From: a virus
Length of the DNA: 51,765 bases
Direction: 5' to 3' (one strand)
Virus record (IMG/VR): IMGVR_UViG_3300027782_000120
Coordinates: 1-51,765 of that record
The notes under the pieces are model-generated. The model had not been told where the DNA came from. It was given only the letters and a program-made list of their open reading frames with translations, and searched no databases. The translations under genes were made by a program, and so were the position numbers. This document shows, piece by piece, positions 12,712 to 19,356 of this stretch. The number at the start of each line of letters is the position of its first letter. Within the stretch, counting starts at the first letter, position 1.

Positions 12712-13583
12712 TGAAAAAAGTTCTAGTAACTGGCGGATATGGATACGTCGGCTCACATACTATCGAAAAATTATGTCAGGCTGGACACATTGTAGATTCA
12801 TTTGATTCGAATCATTCGAAAAACGATATTTCCAAATACGTTCGTAAAAACATTATTGGAAATATCAGAATTGATAATTGCTTAGGCAGTTATGATGCTG
12901 TCGTTCATCTAGCTGCATTGCTCGATGTGAAGGAATCAGTTCATATTCCTTGGGAGTATGTTAAAACCAACATCATTGGTACGAAAAATGTGCTGAGGGC
13001 TACTTCTACAGATAATTTTATCTTTGCATCATCATGCGCTGCTTTCACACCAGAATTTTCTCCATATGGACAAACGAAGCTTATGGGCGAAAATATCGTG
13101 AGAGAGCATGCATCAAATTACACCATCTTCCGTATCTTCAATGTCGCTGGCAATAATGGGATATTCGATGAGATCGTCAGAGCTAGGCATTTGATTCAAG
13201 TTGCAGCAGAGGCGGCTGCTGGTATTATACCTCACATGCATCTGTATGGGACTGATTATAACACCAAAGATGGAACAGCCATGAGGGATTATATCCATGT
13301 TTCAGACTTGGCGAATGCTATCGCTTATGCTGTTGAGGTACCAAAAAATACGCCATTCGAGTGTGCAGGAACAGGTATCGGCTACAGCTGTCGTGAAGTC
13401 ATTGAAATGATGAAGTATGTTAGTGGAATGGAATTCGATGTTATCGAGGCAGAAGAGCGTAAGGGCGACCCACCATCATCGTTGATACCTAAGCGTATGG
13501 GTAATTCAGACTACGTCGATAACAGATATGATCTAGAAGACATGTGCTATGATGCATATCAAACAGTAAGGAAATACAAGTGA
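12711..13583 (+). CDS. NAD-dependent epimerase, GalE-like
   Basis: The 290-residue extended SDR has the NAD-binding motif GGYGYVGSH at 8-16, acidic residues Asp29 and Asp32 after the second strand, Ser107/Ser108 in FASSCAAF, and the catalytic Tyr119 and Lys123 (YGQTK). The segment RDYIHVSDLA is characteristic of UDP-glucose 4-epimerases. It is somewhat shorter than typical GalE (about 340 residues). It would make UDP-galactose or a related sugar nucleotide for the glycosyltransferases encoded here. Its stop overlaps the GTG start of the next gene. Confidence 0.87.
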   Translation: MKKVLVTGGYGYVGSHTIEKLCQAGHIVDSFDSNHSKNDISKYVRKNIIGNIRIDNCLGSYDAVVHLAALLDVKESVHIPWEYVKTNIIGTKNVLRATSTDNFIFASSCAAFTPEFSPYGQTKLMGENIVREHASNYTIFRIFNVAGNNGIFDEIVRARHLIQVAAEAAAGIIPHMHLYGTDYNTKDGTAMRDYIHVSDLANAIAYAVEVPKNTPFECAGTGIGYSCREVIEMMKYVSGMEFDVIEAEERKGDPPSSLIPKRMGNSDYVDNRYDLEDMCYDAYQTVRKYK

Positions 13584-14389
13584 ATCCTTTGATATGGACT
13601 ACAATTTATGGTGGTGATAACTATTTTAAAACTCTCCAAATTAGCTTGGGTTCTCTTGTAGATTATGGGCAATATCAAGGCGACTTGTGTTTGTTTTCTG
13701 ATAGATCTGTTGATGAAACATTAGAGTACGTGCCTGAATCGCTATGGTCACAAACAATAGTGCTTCCATTGGGTGATGATGATCCATCATATAAAACGAG
13801 ATGGTCTCTTGTTAAGTTTTTACCTGAATCATATGAGCCTATTTTACACATCGATACTGATGTTGTTTTCGATGCAACAATCGAGCCAATTCTTCATGAG
13901 CTTTTCATATCGAAGAAAATGTCTTTCTCCTCTGAAAGAATGTTGTATCCTTTCTTCCACCAACGTATCGGTGATCTAGAGGGAACTTGTGAGAATGCTG
14001 AATGGTTTGGTTTGAGTTTGTTTACTGCTGATATCTCACTCCATAATAAATGGATCCCCTGCATCAATGCTGGTATTTTTGGTGCTCCAAATTCTTCGAC
14101 GTTGGTGCAGGCTTCTGAATGCATTATCGATGTCATAAACAATTTGCCTACTGGATACTACGAGGAATTTTCTGACCAACCAGCTGTGAATTATGCAATG
14201 GCGAAGAATGCCCTCTTGGATGAATTTGTGTTGGATAGGTACATGTTCTTTGCTAATTATTCGCCCAATGAACATGAAATTAGAGTGGGGCTGGGTCGCC
14301 GTGGCTTCTGTCATTTCATATGGGCGAAAGGCGATCAAAAATATGTGCAGATGGAAACCTACCTAGAACGACTCAACGATATACTATAA
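13580..14389 (+). CDS. GT-A fold glycosyltransferase, GT8-like
   Basis: The 269-residue product has the hallmarks of GT8-type transferases. It starts with WTTIYGGDNYFKTL, has the metal-binding motif DTD at residues 92-94 in ILHIDTDVVFD, the acceptor-side segment CINAGIFGAPNS, and SDQPAVNYAM. It starts with GTG, overlapping the epimerase stop by four bases (GTGA). Coupling to a GalE-like gene suggests UDP-Gal or UDP-Glc as donor. The acceptor (modified DNA base, virion protein or host glycan) is not visible. Confidence 0.8.
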   Translation: MNPLIWTTIYGGDNYFKTLQISLGSLVDYGQYQGDLCLFSDRSVDETLEYVPESLWSQTIVLPLGDDDPSYKTRWSLVKFLPESYEPILHIDTDVVFDATIEPILHELFISKKMSFSSERMLYPFFHQRIGDLEGTCENAEWFGLSLFTADISLHNKWIPCINAGIFGAPNSSTLVQASECIIDVINNLPTGYYEEFSDQPAVNYAMAKNALLDEFVLDRYMFFANYSPNEHEIRVGLGRRGFCHFIWAKGDQKYVQMETYLERLNDIL

Positions 14390-14411
14390 TACTACTTGTA
14401 ATACTTTACAG

Positions 14412-14461
14412 AACCACAGTAGAAGCGAAGCATCAAAATTCGCCTATACTGTGGTTTTTTA
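14412..14461 (+). terminator. Rho-independent terminator with internal hairpin
   Basis: A ten-pair stem, AACCACAGTA 14412-14421 with TACTGTGGTT 14447-14456, encloses a smaller stem, GCGAA 14425-14429 with TTCGC 14439-14443. It runs into a T tract to 14461. It ends the epimerase/glycosyltransferase operon. Confidence 0.88.
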
Positions 14462-14483
14462 GTATTTGCAAGTATTAAATCGC

Positions 14484-14512
14484 TTTACAAATATCGAAAA
14501 GTACGGTAGAAT
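14484..14512 (+). promoter_or_regulatory. sigma70-like early promoter
   Basis: TTTACA at 14484-14489 and TAGAAT at 14507-14512 are separated by 17 bases, upstream of the gene at 14543. Confidence 0.8.
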
Positions 14513-14542
14513 GAATAATAGACTACTGAAAGGAGCGTTTGA

Positions 14543-14773
14543 ATGACCCATAATCCCCGCCTCGTACCCCAGTTCCTCGCCCGCTACCCTAGCGTTGACG
14601 GCTATACCCTGATCTGTGTCCTTGAGGAAATTTCCCGTCGGGTCCAGGTTTCCCGTGACTCTCTCTTGGCGGTAGCCGTTGTTGACCGTCGGGCGGCTGA
14701 GTACCTCGTTGGCGTTTGTGAACGTTTCGAAAACGGAAACGTTGGTTGCGAAACATATTCCTTGACAAATTAG
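14543..14773 (+). CDS. small early protein of unknown function
   Basis: The 76-residue acidic-basic protein has no family I recognise. It has one central helix with an arginine pair and a hydrophobic face. AAAGGAG lies just upstream. Its codons are visibly richer in C and G third positions than most genes of the window, a trait shared by the following three genes. Placement behind a strong promoter, with a second strong promoter overlapping its stop, suggests an early host-takeover protein, which is inference. Confidence 0.72.
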   Translation: MTHNPRLVPQFLARYPSVDGYTLICVLEEISRRVQVSRDSLLAVAVVDRRAAEYLVGVCERFENGNVGCETYSLTN

Positions 14774-14790
14774 CCGTTTCGGGCTAGAAT
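14762..14790 (+). promoter_or_regulatory. sigma70-like early promoter, copy 1 of a duplicated element
   Basis: TTGACA at 14762-14767 and TAGAAT at 14785-14790 flank a 17-base spacer. The spacer and -10 start contain the inverted repeat TAGCC/GGCTA. A 26-base stretch from 14761 is identical to the stretch from 15090. Confidence 0.88.
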
Positions 14791-14823
14791 AAGTGATAGG
14801 TTGGAATTAAGGAGAACTGAAAC

Positions 14824-15081
14824 ATGGCTATGGCTTACACCCGAATCCCGCTCGAAAAGCTTGATGAAGTCCGTGCTACGCTCAATGCCCAGCTGAAGGA
14901 GCGTAGCACGGCGACTGGCCAACGCTACGCCATTCGTACCTTCTATTTCGGCAAGCGTTCTGGCTCGAATCGTCAATACACGCTGAAGTGTGATGCTACC
15001 GCTGCCAAAATTGCTATCTATGAAAGCAAGGAAAGGTCATACGGTTTCATCCGTCACGATAATCTCGCCTACTACGTCTGA
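14824..15081 (+). CDS. small early protein of unknown function
   Basis: The 85-residue basic protein starts after AAGGAGAA. It begins with a short helix region (PLEKLDEVRATLNAQLKER) and continues as a likely beta-rich domain containing aromatic and basic residues. No family is recognised. It has its own promoter at 14762 and shares the GC-richer codon usage of its neighbours. Confidence 0.72.
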   Translation: MAMAYTRIPLEKLDEVRATLNAQLKERSTATGQRYAIRTFYFGKRSGSNRQYTLKCDATAAKIAIYESKERSYGFIRHDNLAYYV

Positions 15082-15090
15082 AAATACCGC

Positions 15091-15119
15091 TTGACAAATT
15101 AGCCGTTTCGGGCTATAAT
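15091..15119 (+). promoter_or_regulatory. sigma70-like early promoter, copy 2 of a duplicated element
   Basis: TTGACA at 15091-15096 and TATAAT at 15114-15119 are both perfect consensus hexamers with a 17-base spacer identical to that of copy 1. It is the strongest promoter of the window by eye. Confidence 0.9.
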
Positions 15120-15143
15120 TAGTCTATGGTTGAGGAGAAAGCT

Positions 15144-15443
15144 ATGAAACTCGATGACTACGATTTCGATATGACTGCCAAGGCTGTGTTCGCTATGAAC
15201 CCCTCGGCTCCCCAGAACTATGATACCTGGGAGGACCTGAAGTCCTTCATGGTTTCTATGGCGATGACCTACGGTCACCAGACAAACTCTTTCAGCACCA
15301 GTGGCTTCCAGCTGACTTTCTTTCCAAGCTCTGGTGGTGAAGATATTAGCTGCCGCTCGTCCGTTTCGTCCTTTGTGGCGCTTGAGTATGTAAATCGTGT
15401 GAAGCGTATCGTTGAGCTCACCAAGCAACTGGAGAATGCATAA
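15144..15443 (+). CDS. small early protein of unknown function
   Basis: The 99-residue product is preceded by GAGGAG at 15132-15137, which selects the ATG at 15144 over the ATG at 15126. The sequence has an acidic N terminus, a central segment with several aromatic residues and a C-terminal helix ending in ELTKQLENA. No family is recognised. Its stop overlaps the next start (TAATG). Confidence 0.72.
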   Translation: MKLDDYDFDMTAKAVFAMNPSAPQNYDTWEDLKSFMVSMAMTYGHQTNSFSTSGFQLTFFPSSGGEDISCRSSVSSFVALEYVNRVKRIVELTKQLENA

Positions 15444-15631
15444 TGATGTACGTAGCCAAGCCCAAGCTGAATAACACCATCGGTCAAAAGTCCTTCGACA
15501 CTATGGAGGCAGCTGTCTCCTACCTCGAGGAAGCTACTGGCCACAAGATGGATTTCGTGGTCGATAAGCGCACCAAGGAGAAAACCTATGACTGGGAACT
15601 CGTCGGTAAACTCAAGCGTATCAAAGCGTAA
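15443..15631 (+). CDS. small early protein of unknown function
   Basis: The 62-residue lysine-rich product begins at an ATG overlapping the preceding stop codon, so it is translationally coupled. It has a short alpha/beta pattern (SFDTMEAAVSYLEEATGHK). No family is recognised. Its 3' part overlaps the ArfA-like gene in another frame. Confidence 0.68.
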   Translation: MMYVAKPKLNNTIGQKSFDTMEAAVSYLEEATGHKMDFVVDKRTKEKTYDWELVGKLKRIKA

Positions 15632-15737
15632 CCCATACGCACGTGAGCTCAACGATGCAAAGTTTCGGCTGCGCATCGTCAAGCCACGTAAGGGTAAAGG
15701 TTCTTATTCTCGCAAGGAGTCAAAATCATGGGTATGA
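15588..15737 (+). CDS. ArfA-like ribosome rescue factor (49 residues)
   Basis: This short gene overlaps both neighbours. AAGGAG at 15574-15579 lies eight bases before its ATG. Residues 15-42 read like the core of alternative ribosome-rescue factor A: NPYARELNDAKFRLR, then VKPRKGKGSYSRK, against E. coli LLHDPLFRQRV and KNKKGKGSYMRK. ArfA enters the empty A site of ribosomes stalled at the end of broken mRNA and recruits release factor 2. The C terminus is short and hydrophilic, as in the processed active form of ArfA. The call rests on motif similarity in a very short protein. Confidence 0.68.
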   Translation: MTGNSSVNSSVSKRNPYARELNDAKFRLRIVKPRKGKGSYSRKESKSWV

Positions 15738-15913
15738 TGAAAGAACGCTATATGGATATCGTCGAGTACGCTGAGCAATGCTGTGGTAGTACTCTACGGG
15801 AAGAAGAAGCTCGGAAGCTATTCGAAATGGTGTATCCAGACGATTATGAGATCTTCGACGAAGCCTGGAAGAACTGGGACTCGTTTTCTCAATATATTCT
15901 TGCTACACATTGA
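15728..15913 (+). CDS. small protein of unknown function
   Basis: The 61-residue acidic product starts after AAGGAGT and overlaps the ArfA-like gene by ten bases. It is probably helical, with a Cys-Cys pair near residue 18. No family is recognised. Confidence 0.68.
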   Translation: MGMMKERYMDIVEYAEQCCGSTLREEEARKLFEMVYPDDYEIFDEAWKNWDSFSQYILATH

Positions 15914-15921
15914 TTATTTTC

Positions 15922-15950
15922 TTTACTTTTCTCTAAATAACTAGTATAAT
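15922..15950 (+). promoter_or_regulatory. sigma70-like promoter
   Basis: TTTACT at 15922-15927 and TATAAT at 15945-15950 have a 17-base spacer that contains the late-type motif CTAAATA (15933-15939). It precedes the operon of small genes beginning at 15981. Confidence 0.82.
15933..15939 (+). promoter_or_regulatory. late-promoter-like CTAAATA motif
   Basis: It lies inside a sigma70-type spacer, 41 bases before the ATG at 15981, the same arrangement as at 1206. Confidence 0.4.
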
Positions 15951-15980
15951 AGATACTGTTGATGATGAAGGAGTATCCAT

Positions 15981-16175
15981 ATGTCCAAAGCAAAGTTCAA
16001 AGTCTGCTACGATGTAAAGCATACCGAAAAGGGTGATGGCATATATGGATTGCTCGTCACACGGAAGTCGTATTTTCGTACACTCCAGGAAGCATTCAGC
16101 TTCTCCAAAGAGATCTATGGAATGCGCAAGAACGGCGTCGAAGTAGTCGGTCGTCCATTCATTGAACGTATGTGA
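15981..16175 (+). CDS. small protein of unknown function
   Basis: The 64-residue basic product starts after AAGGAG. It has a likely beta-hairpin followed by a helix (TLQEAFSFSKEIYGM). No family is recognised. It is first in a run of four closely packed small genes. Confidence 0.7.
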   Translation: MSKAKFKVCYDVKHTEKGDGIYGLLVTRKSYFRTLQEAFSFSKEIYGMRKNGVEVVGRPFIERM

Positions 16176-16182
16176 GGTTATC

Positions 16183-16383
16183 ATGTCTGATGAATATAAG
16201 TGCACTTACACTCTTCAGTGTGAGTATGAGAACGTTGATCTAAAAGGTGAGCCAAAGCATAGCCTAATCAACATCATATTTGATGGTACTGATGCACATC
16301 TTGATACAGTGGTCCAGCAGTTCGTTACCTTTTTGAAGGCGGCTGGTTACTACTTTGATGATCTTGAGGTCATAAAGAAATGA
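16183..16383 (+). CDS. small protein of unknown function
   Basis: The 66-residue acidic product starts at the ATG preceded by GAGGT. It reads as alternating strands followed by a helix (DTVVQQFVTFLKAAGY). No family is recognised. It overlaps the next gene by four bases (ATGA). Confidence 0.7.
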   Translation: MSDEYKCTYTLQCEYENVDLKGEPKHSLINIIFDGTDAHLDTVVQQFVTFLKAAGYYFDDLEVIKK

Positions 16384-16724
16384 TTATTCCTACAAAGTAC
16401 AACGTTGGACACACCTATTGGGTGCCTCGCTGTGCTCCTGAGTATTCGACAGAAGAGATGCGCTTCGAAGGCGAAACTTGGTCGCGTGAGGTAGTCAGCT
16501 ACGTTGGTTACGCCAAGCAGAAGAGAATCCATAAGATCGTTGCATCAACAACCAGAAACGGTGAAGGTATTCATATTCAGTACTATGTCCTAAATACAGA
16601 TGATGAGTTGAACTCTATGTCTCAGGTGTATTCTCAGGATGACATCAATGATTATACCGAGGAAGAAGCTCTCGCTATAGCGAAAAAGTTCGAAGAGCAG
16701 GAAAAAGAGTACTACGGTAATTGA
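16380..16724 (+). CDS. small protein of unknown function
   Basis: The 114-residue product has a beta-rich first half with several Tyr and Trp and an acidic helical C terminus (EEALAIAKKFEEQEKEY). No family is recognised. It is coupled to the preceding gene by a four-base overlap. Confidence 0.7.
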   Translation: MIIPTKYNVGHTYWVPRCAPEYSTEEMRFEGETWSREVVSYVGYAKQKRIHKIVASTTRNGEGIHIQYYVLNTDDELNSMSQVYSQDDINDYTEEEALAIAKKFEEQEKEYYGN

Positions 16725-16735
16725 GGATATATATC

Positions 16736-16951
16736 ATGAGAATAGCAAGGTTTACTGATTCGACGAGTGATGCTAAAACGATAGCGCAATTTAATCCTGA
16801 TGGTTTTGATATTTCGGGTCATATTGGTTACGTTCATATCAATATGCCTGATGATAATAATCGCAATCATACGTACAGAATTGCTTTGAAGAAAGAAGAA
16901 GCAATCGAACTGTTGAAGCAGTTGTATGAGTATCTTGAAGATGAACTGTGA
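16736..16951 (+). CDS. small protein of unknown function
   Basis: The 71-residue product starts at the ATG that follows GAGGAT. It ends in a helix (KKEEAIELLKQLYEYLEDEL). No family is recognised. It is the last gene before tRNA-Gln. Confidence 0.68.
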   Translation: MRIARFTDSTSDAKTIAQFNPDGFDISGHIGYVHINMPDDNNRNHTYRIALKKEEAIELLKQLYEYLEDEL

Positions 16952-16958
16952 TAATTGA

Positions 16959-17032
16959 TCGGGGTTAGTTTAATGGTAGAACGAAGGACTTTGAATCCTT
17001 TGGTCGAGGTTCGAGTCCTTGCCCCCGAGCCA
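16959..17032 (+). tRNA. tRNA-Gln (TTG)
   Basis: The acceptor TCGGGG/CCCCGA, with a mismatched seventh pair, is followed by G and CCA. The stem AAGGA/TCCTT closes the normal seven-base loop CTTTGAA, giving anticodon TTG. It lies about 11 kb from the main array and supplies the anticodon that the aberrant tRNA at 2255 would otherwise provide. Confidence 0.94.
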
Positions 17033-17033
17033 A

Positions 17034-17318
17034 TTATTGAGTTTTAGTTTTCTTCTTAGCTTCGTCTAAGAACTTGTATACTGAATTGATATTTTTTTGG
17101 CACTCAGTATTTTTTGAATGCAACTCAACCAACAGCTTCGCTACCTGCACATCAGTCAATGTTTCAGGGTTTGGAAAATGCCTTACGTTTTGACAATAGA
17201 ACATTGACTTCTCAGGAACGATAACCTGCAGTTCTGTTTTGGTGATGAACTGTGGAGGAGGTGCCTTAGCACAACCAGCTAGAGCTAACGTTGCAACGGT
17301 TGCAATTAATATTCTCAT
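17034..17318 (-). CDS. outer-membrane spanin lipoprotein (Rz1-like)
   Basis: The 94-residue product has a signal peptide ending in the lipobox LAGC, with Cys16 as the lipidation site, followed by a short proline run (KAPPPQF) and a helical C terminus. This is the usual layout of o-spanins. It overlaps the membrane-anchored partner gene by four bases on the minus strand. Together they would fuse inner and outer membranes after endolysin has cut the cell wall, which implies a Gram-negative host. Confidence 0.82.
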   Translation of the reverse strand: MRILIATVATLALAGCAKAPPPQFITKTELQVIVPEKSMFYCQNVRHFPNPETLTDVQVAKLLVELHSKNTECQKNINSVYKFLDEAKKKTKTQ

Positions 17319-17668
17319 TTCACTACATCCTTTAGCTTGTTCACTGTATCCTTGAGTACCTTTGATGCTGGTCTATCTGTATCAGCTACTTGTTTCGAAG
17401 ATAGTTCGATGCTAATTGATTCGAGTTTCTCTTTGAATGCCTTTTTTTCAGCTTCGTTCTTAGCTTCGACTTCTTTCTTGACGTTATCGATATCAGCGAT
17501 TTGTTTTTCCATCTCAGCTTTGTCTTTGATGCTCTGTTCAAGTTGTTGTTGGTTGTACTCTAGGAGAGCCTCTCGCTCGATCCCGCTGCGCCAAGAGTAA
17601 TATCCTGCAGATAAAATACCAAACAAGAATATGCCAGCGATTATATATAGTTGTAAACGTCCAAACAT
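17315..17668 (-). CDS. inner-membrane spanin (Rz-like)
   Basis: The 117-residue product has one N-terminal transmembrane helix (about residues 5-24) followed by a long charged coiled coil ending near residue 100. This is the i-spanin layout. GGAGGTT lies five bases before the ATG at 17668, which selects this start over the longer open frame. A minus-strand TATAAATA lies 22 bases upstream, consistent with late lysis expression. Confidence 0.82.
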   Translation of the reverse strand: MFGRLQLYIIAGIFLFGILSAGYYSWRSGIEREALLEYNQQQLEQSIKDKAEMEKQIADIDNVKKEVEAKNEAEKKAFKEKLESISIELSSKQVADTDRPASKVLKDTVNKLKDVVK

Positions 17669-17690
17669 GATAACCTCCATCTCTAAGGGA

Positions 17691-17698
17691 TATTTATA
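17691..17698 (-). promoter_or_regulatory. T4-late-type promoter TATAAATA, minus strand
   Basis: Read on the minus strand this is TATAAATA, 22 bases upstream of the i-spanin ATG. The plus-strand gene that starts at 17698 overlaps it by one base. Confidence 0.6.
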
Positions 17699-18297
17699 TG
17701 AAAGTCTATATTGGCCCATACAAACGTTGGATTGGTCCGTATCAAATTACTGATATGCTTTTCTTCTGGGTGAACCGTAAGGGTATATTCCTAGACGATG
17801 ACCCACGTTGGAATCGTTGGGATTACAAAGCAGCTGATTGGCTTGGTGAGCGCCTTGCTGATAGCTGGGTATGTACCGTTTGCAACTGGTTTCATAATAA
17901 AAAACCACGTAAGGTTAGTATTCGTATTGACGAATATGATACATGGTCGATGGACCACACGCTTTCGCTGATCATTCATCCCATGCTTGTAAAAATGAAG
18001 GAAACCAAGCATGGTTCACCATTCGTTGATGATGAGGATGTACCGGAACATCTTCGTTCTACGGCTGCTCCGGAATTGACAGATAAGCAGAAGAACTATG
18101 GTGAAACAGATGATCTTTTCCATGATCGTTGGGCGTGGGTGCTTGATGAAATGATCTTTGCTCATGCATCTCAGCTTAACGATTGGGATGACGAGTACCA
18201 TGAACGTAAGGATTATGATGGTATGCGTGTAATCGAAAATCGTATTAAAAATGGTTATCGATTGTTCGGTAAGTATTATCAGGGGCTTTGGGACTGA
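17698..18297 (+). CDS. conserved-type phage protein of unknown function
   Basis: The 199-residue product is unusually rich in Trp, Asp and Tyr. It contains CTVCNWFHNKK, a single Cys-x2-Cys pair near residues 58-61. It starts after AAGGGAT. The length and composition suggest a compact soluble protein. Homologues with this tryptophan-rich start are known to me only as hypothetical proteins of large phages. It overlaps the next gene by one base (TGATG). Confidence 0.75.
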   Translation: MKVYIGPYKRWIGPYQITDMLFFWVNRKGIFLDDDPRWNRWDYKAADWLGERLADSWVCTVCNWFHNKKPRKVSIRIDEYDTWSMDHTLSLIIHPMLVKMKETKHGSPFVDDEDVPEHLRSTAAPELTDKQKNYGETDDLFHDRWAWVLDEMIFAHASQLNDWDDEYHERKDYDGMRVIENRIKNGYRLFGKYYQGLWD

Positions 18298-18512
18298 TGA
18301 TGATTACCGCTATAATGATTTCTATACCAGAAGAAACTGTAAAAGAAGCTGCTGATATGTGCTCTGATGATTCAAATAATAGTTTTTATAGAATTTGGAC
18401 TTCAGGTCAAGAATATAAATTTGCAGGAATGACACCTATCTATCTTCTGGATAGAGAAAAAATGCAATTAATTGTTGTTGCAGAAGAAACTTACGGAAGA
18501 AAATTACACTAA
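18297..18512 (+). CDS. small protein of unknown function
   Basis: The 71-residue product begins at an ATG overlapping the preceding stop. It has a hydrophobic first strand (ITAIMISIP) followed by a mixed alpha/beta segment. No family is recognised. A second ATG at 18300 is an equally possible start. Confidence 0.65.
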   Translation: MMITAIMISIPEETVKEAADMCSDDSNNSFYRIWTSGQEYKFAGMTPIYLLDREKMQLIVVAEETYGRKLH

Positions 18513-18607
18513 CCCCCTTTAAAAATAGTACGACGAAGCCTATATAATAGTATGAGATGCCAAACGGGTCTCATAATAATCAACTCTCGCTTAACAGGAG
18601 AACTACT

Positions 18608-19114
18608 ATGACTAATACACCATATCGTTTCGACCACACATTTTCTGACCTCGCCAAGTTTGATAAATTTTTCGTTGGCTCAGAAAAGTTTCTAGCTCGT
18701 GTTCAAGAAACTGCTGATCTACTTGCTAATTCCGCAGCATCCTCAGGCTATCCCCCATTCAACCTCAAGAAGACAGACGATAACGTCTATGTGATTGAAA
18801 TGGCAGTCGCTGGGTTTGGCAAGCAAGACATCGAGCTTACTCTTGAAGAGAATAAGCTAAAGATTGCTGGTCATACGACACTTGATACTATTACAGATGA
18901 TGGAATTAATCAACAATTCCTCCATAAGGGTATCTCAGATCGTCCTTTCACTCGTACCTTCACTCTTGCGGACAACGTTGTTGTGAACAACGCCAAGATG
19001 ATGAATGGTATGCTTAAGATCTGGCTTGAGCATATTATCCCTGAAGATAAGAAGCCAAAGAAGATCAACATCGAAGAAGAGGTAGCAACTACTACGGTGG
19101 TCGCTAAGAAATAA
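18608..19114 (+). CDS. small heat shock protein, Hsp20/IbpA family
   Basis: The 168-residue product has the alpha-crystallin domain in the IbpA arrangement. It has YPPFNLKKTDDN and then YVIEMAVAGFGKQDIELTLE near residues 57-77. It continues through LKIAGHTT and RPFTRTFTLADNVVVNNAKM to the last strand NGMLKIWLEH. These chaperones hold unfolding proteins in oligomers. The ATG at 18608 follows AGGAGAA. The DUF1127 gene starts directly after its stop codon. Confidence 0.93.
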   Translation: MTNTPYRFDHTFSDLAKFDKFFVGSEKFLARVQETADLLANSAASSGYPPFNLKKTDDNVYVIEMAVAGFGKQDIELTLEENKLKIAGHTTLDTITDDGINQQFLHKGISDRPFTRTFTLADNVVVNNAKMMNGMLKIWLEHIIPEDKKPKKINIEEEVATTTVVAKK

Positions 19115-19309
19115 ATGTTTAACATCTTTACGTATTGTGCTGGTCAGTCAATTACCTGGCTACGCAGATCGATAGCTTTCAACTCAGCGTACAATGAGCT
19201 TGAACAACTAACCGATCAAGAACTGGCTGACTTGGGTATCACTCGTGGTGAACTACATAATGTTGTTGCGAATACTTTAAGACAGAGAATCCCAAGTCAG
19301 TCTTTCTAA
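19115..19309 (+). CDS. DUF1127 family protein
   Basis: The 64-residue product carries the DUF1127 core YNELEQLTDQELADLGITRGEL near residues 24-45 (pattern L..L.D.EL.D.GI.R). The family is common in proteobacteria, often as small arginine-rich regulators of phosphate, carbon or RNA metabolism. The ATG directly follows the Hsp20 stop codon, so the two are coupled. Confidence 0.85.
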   Translation: MFNIFTYCAGQSITWLRRSIAFNSAYNELEQLTDQELADLGITRGELHNVVANTLRQRIPSQSF

Positions 19310-19315
19310 TAAATA
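19308..19315 (+). promoter_or_regulatory. late-promoter-like AATAAATA motif
   Basis: AATAAATA overlaps the DUF1127 stop region and lies 41 bases before the endolysin ATG. It differs from TATAAATA at the first base. Confidence 0.45.
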
Positions 19316-19337
19316 GCGGGGATTCGTTCCCCGCTAT
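19313..19337 (+). other. strong hairpin in the endolysin leader
   Basis: A ten-pair stem, ATAGCGGGGA with TCCCCGCTAT, closes a five-base loop TTCGT. There is no T tract, so it is more likely an mRNA-stabilising or translation-control hairpin than a terminator. Confidence 0.6.
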
Positions 19338-19356
19338 CACATTATAGGAGTCATTT

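Noticed and set aside
18518-18548. Possible sigma70 promoter before the Hsp20 gene (TATAAT at 18543)
   Set aside because: The -10 is good, but no -35 hexamer lies at 16-18 bases, unlike the other promoters of the window.
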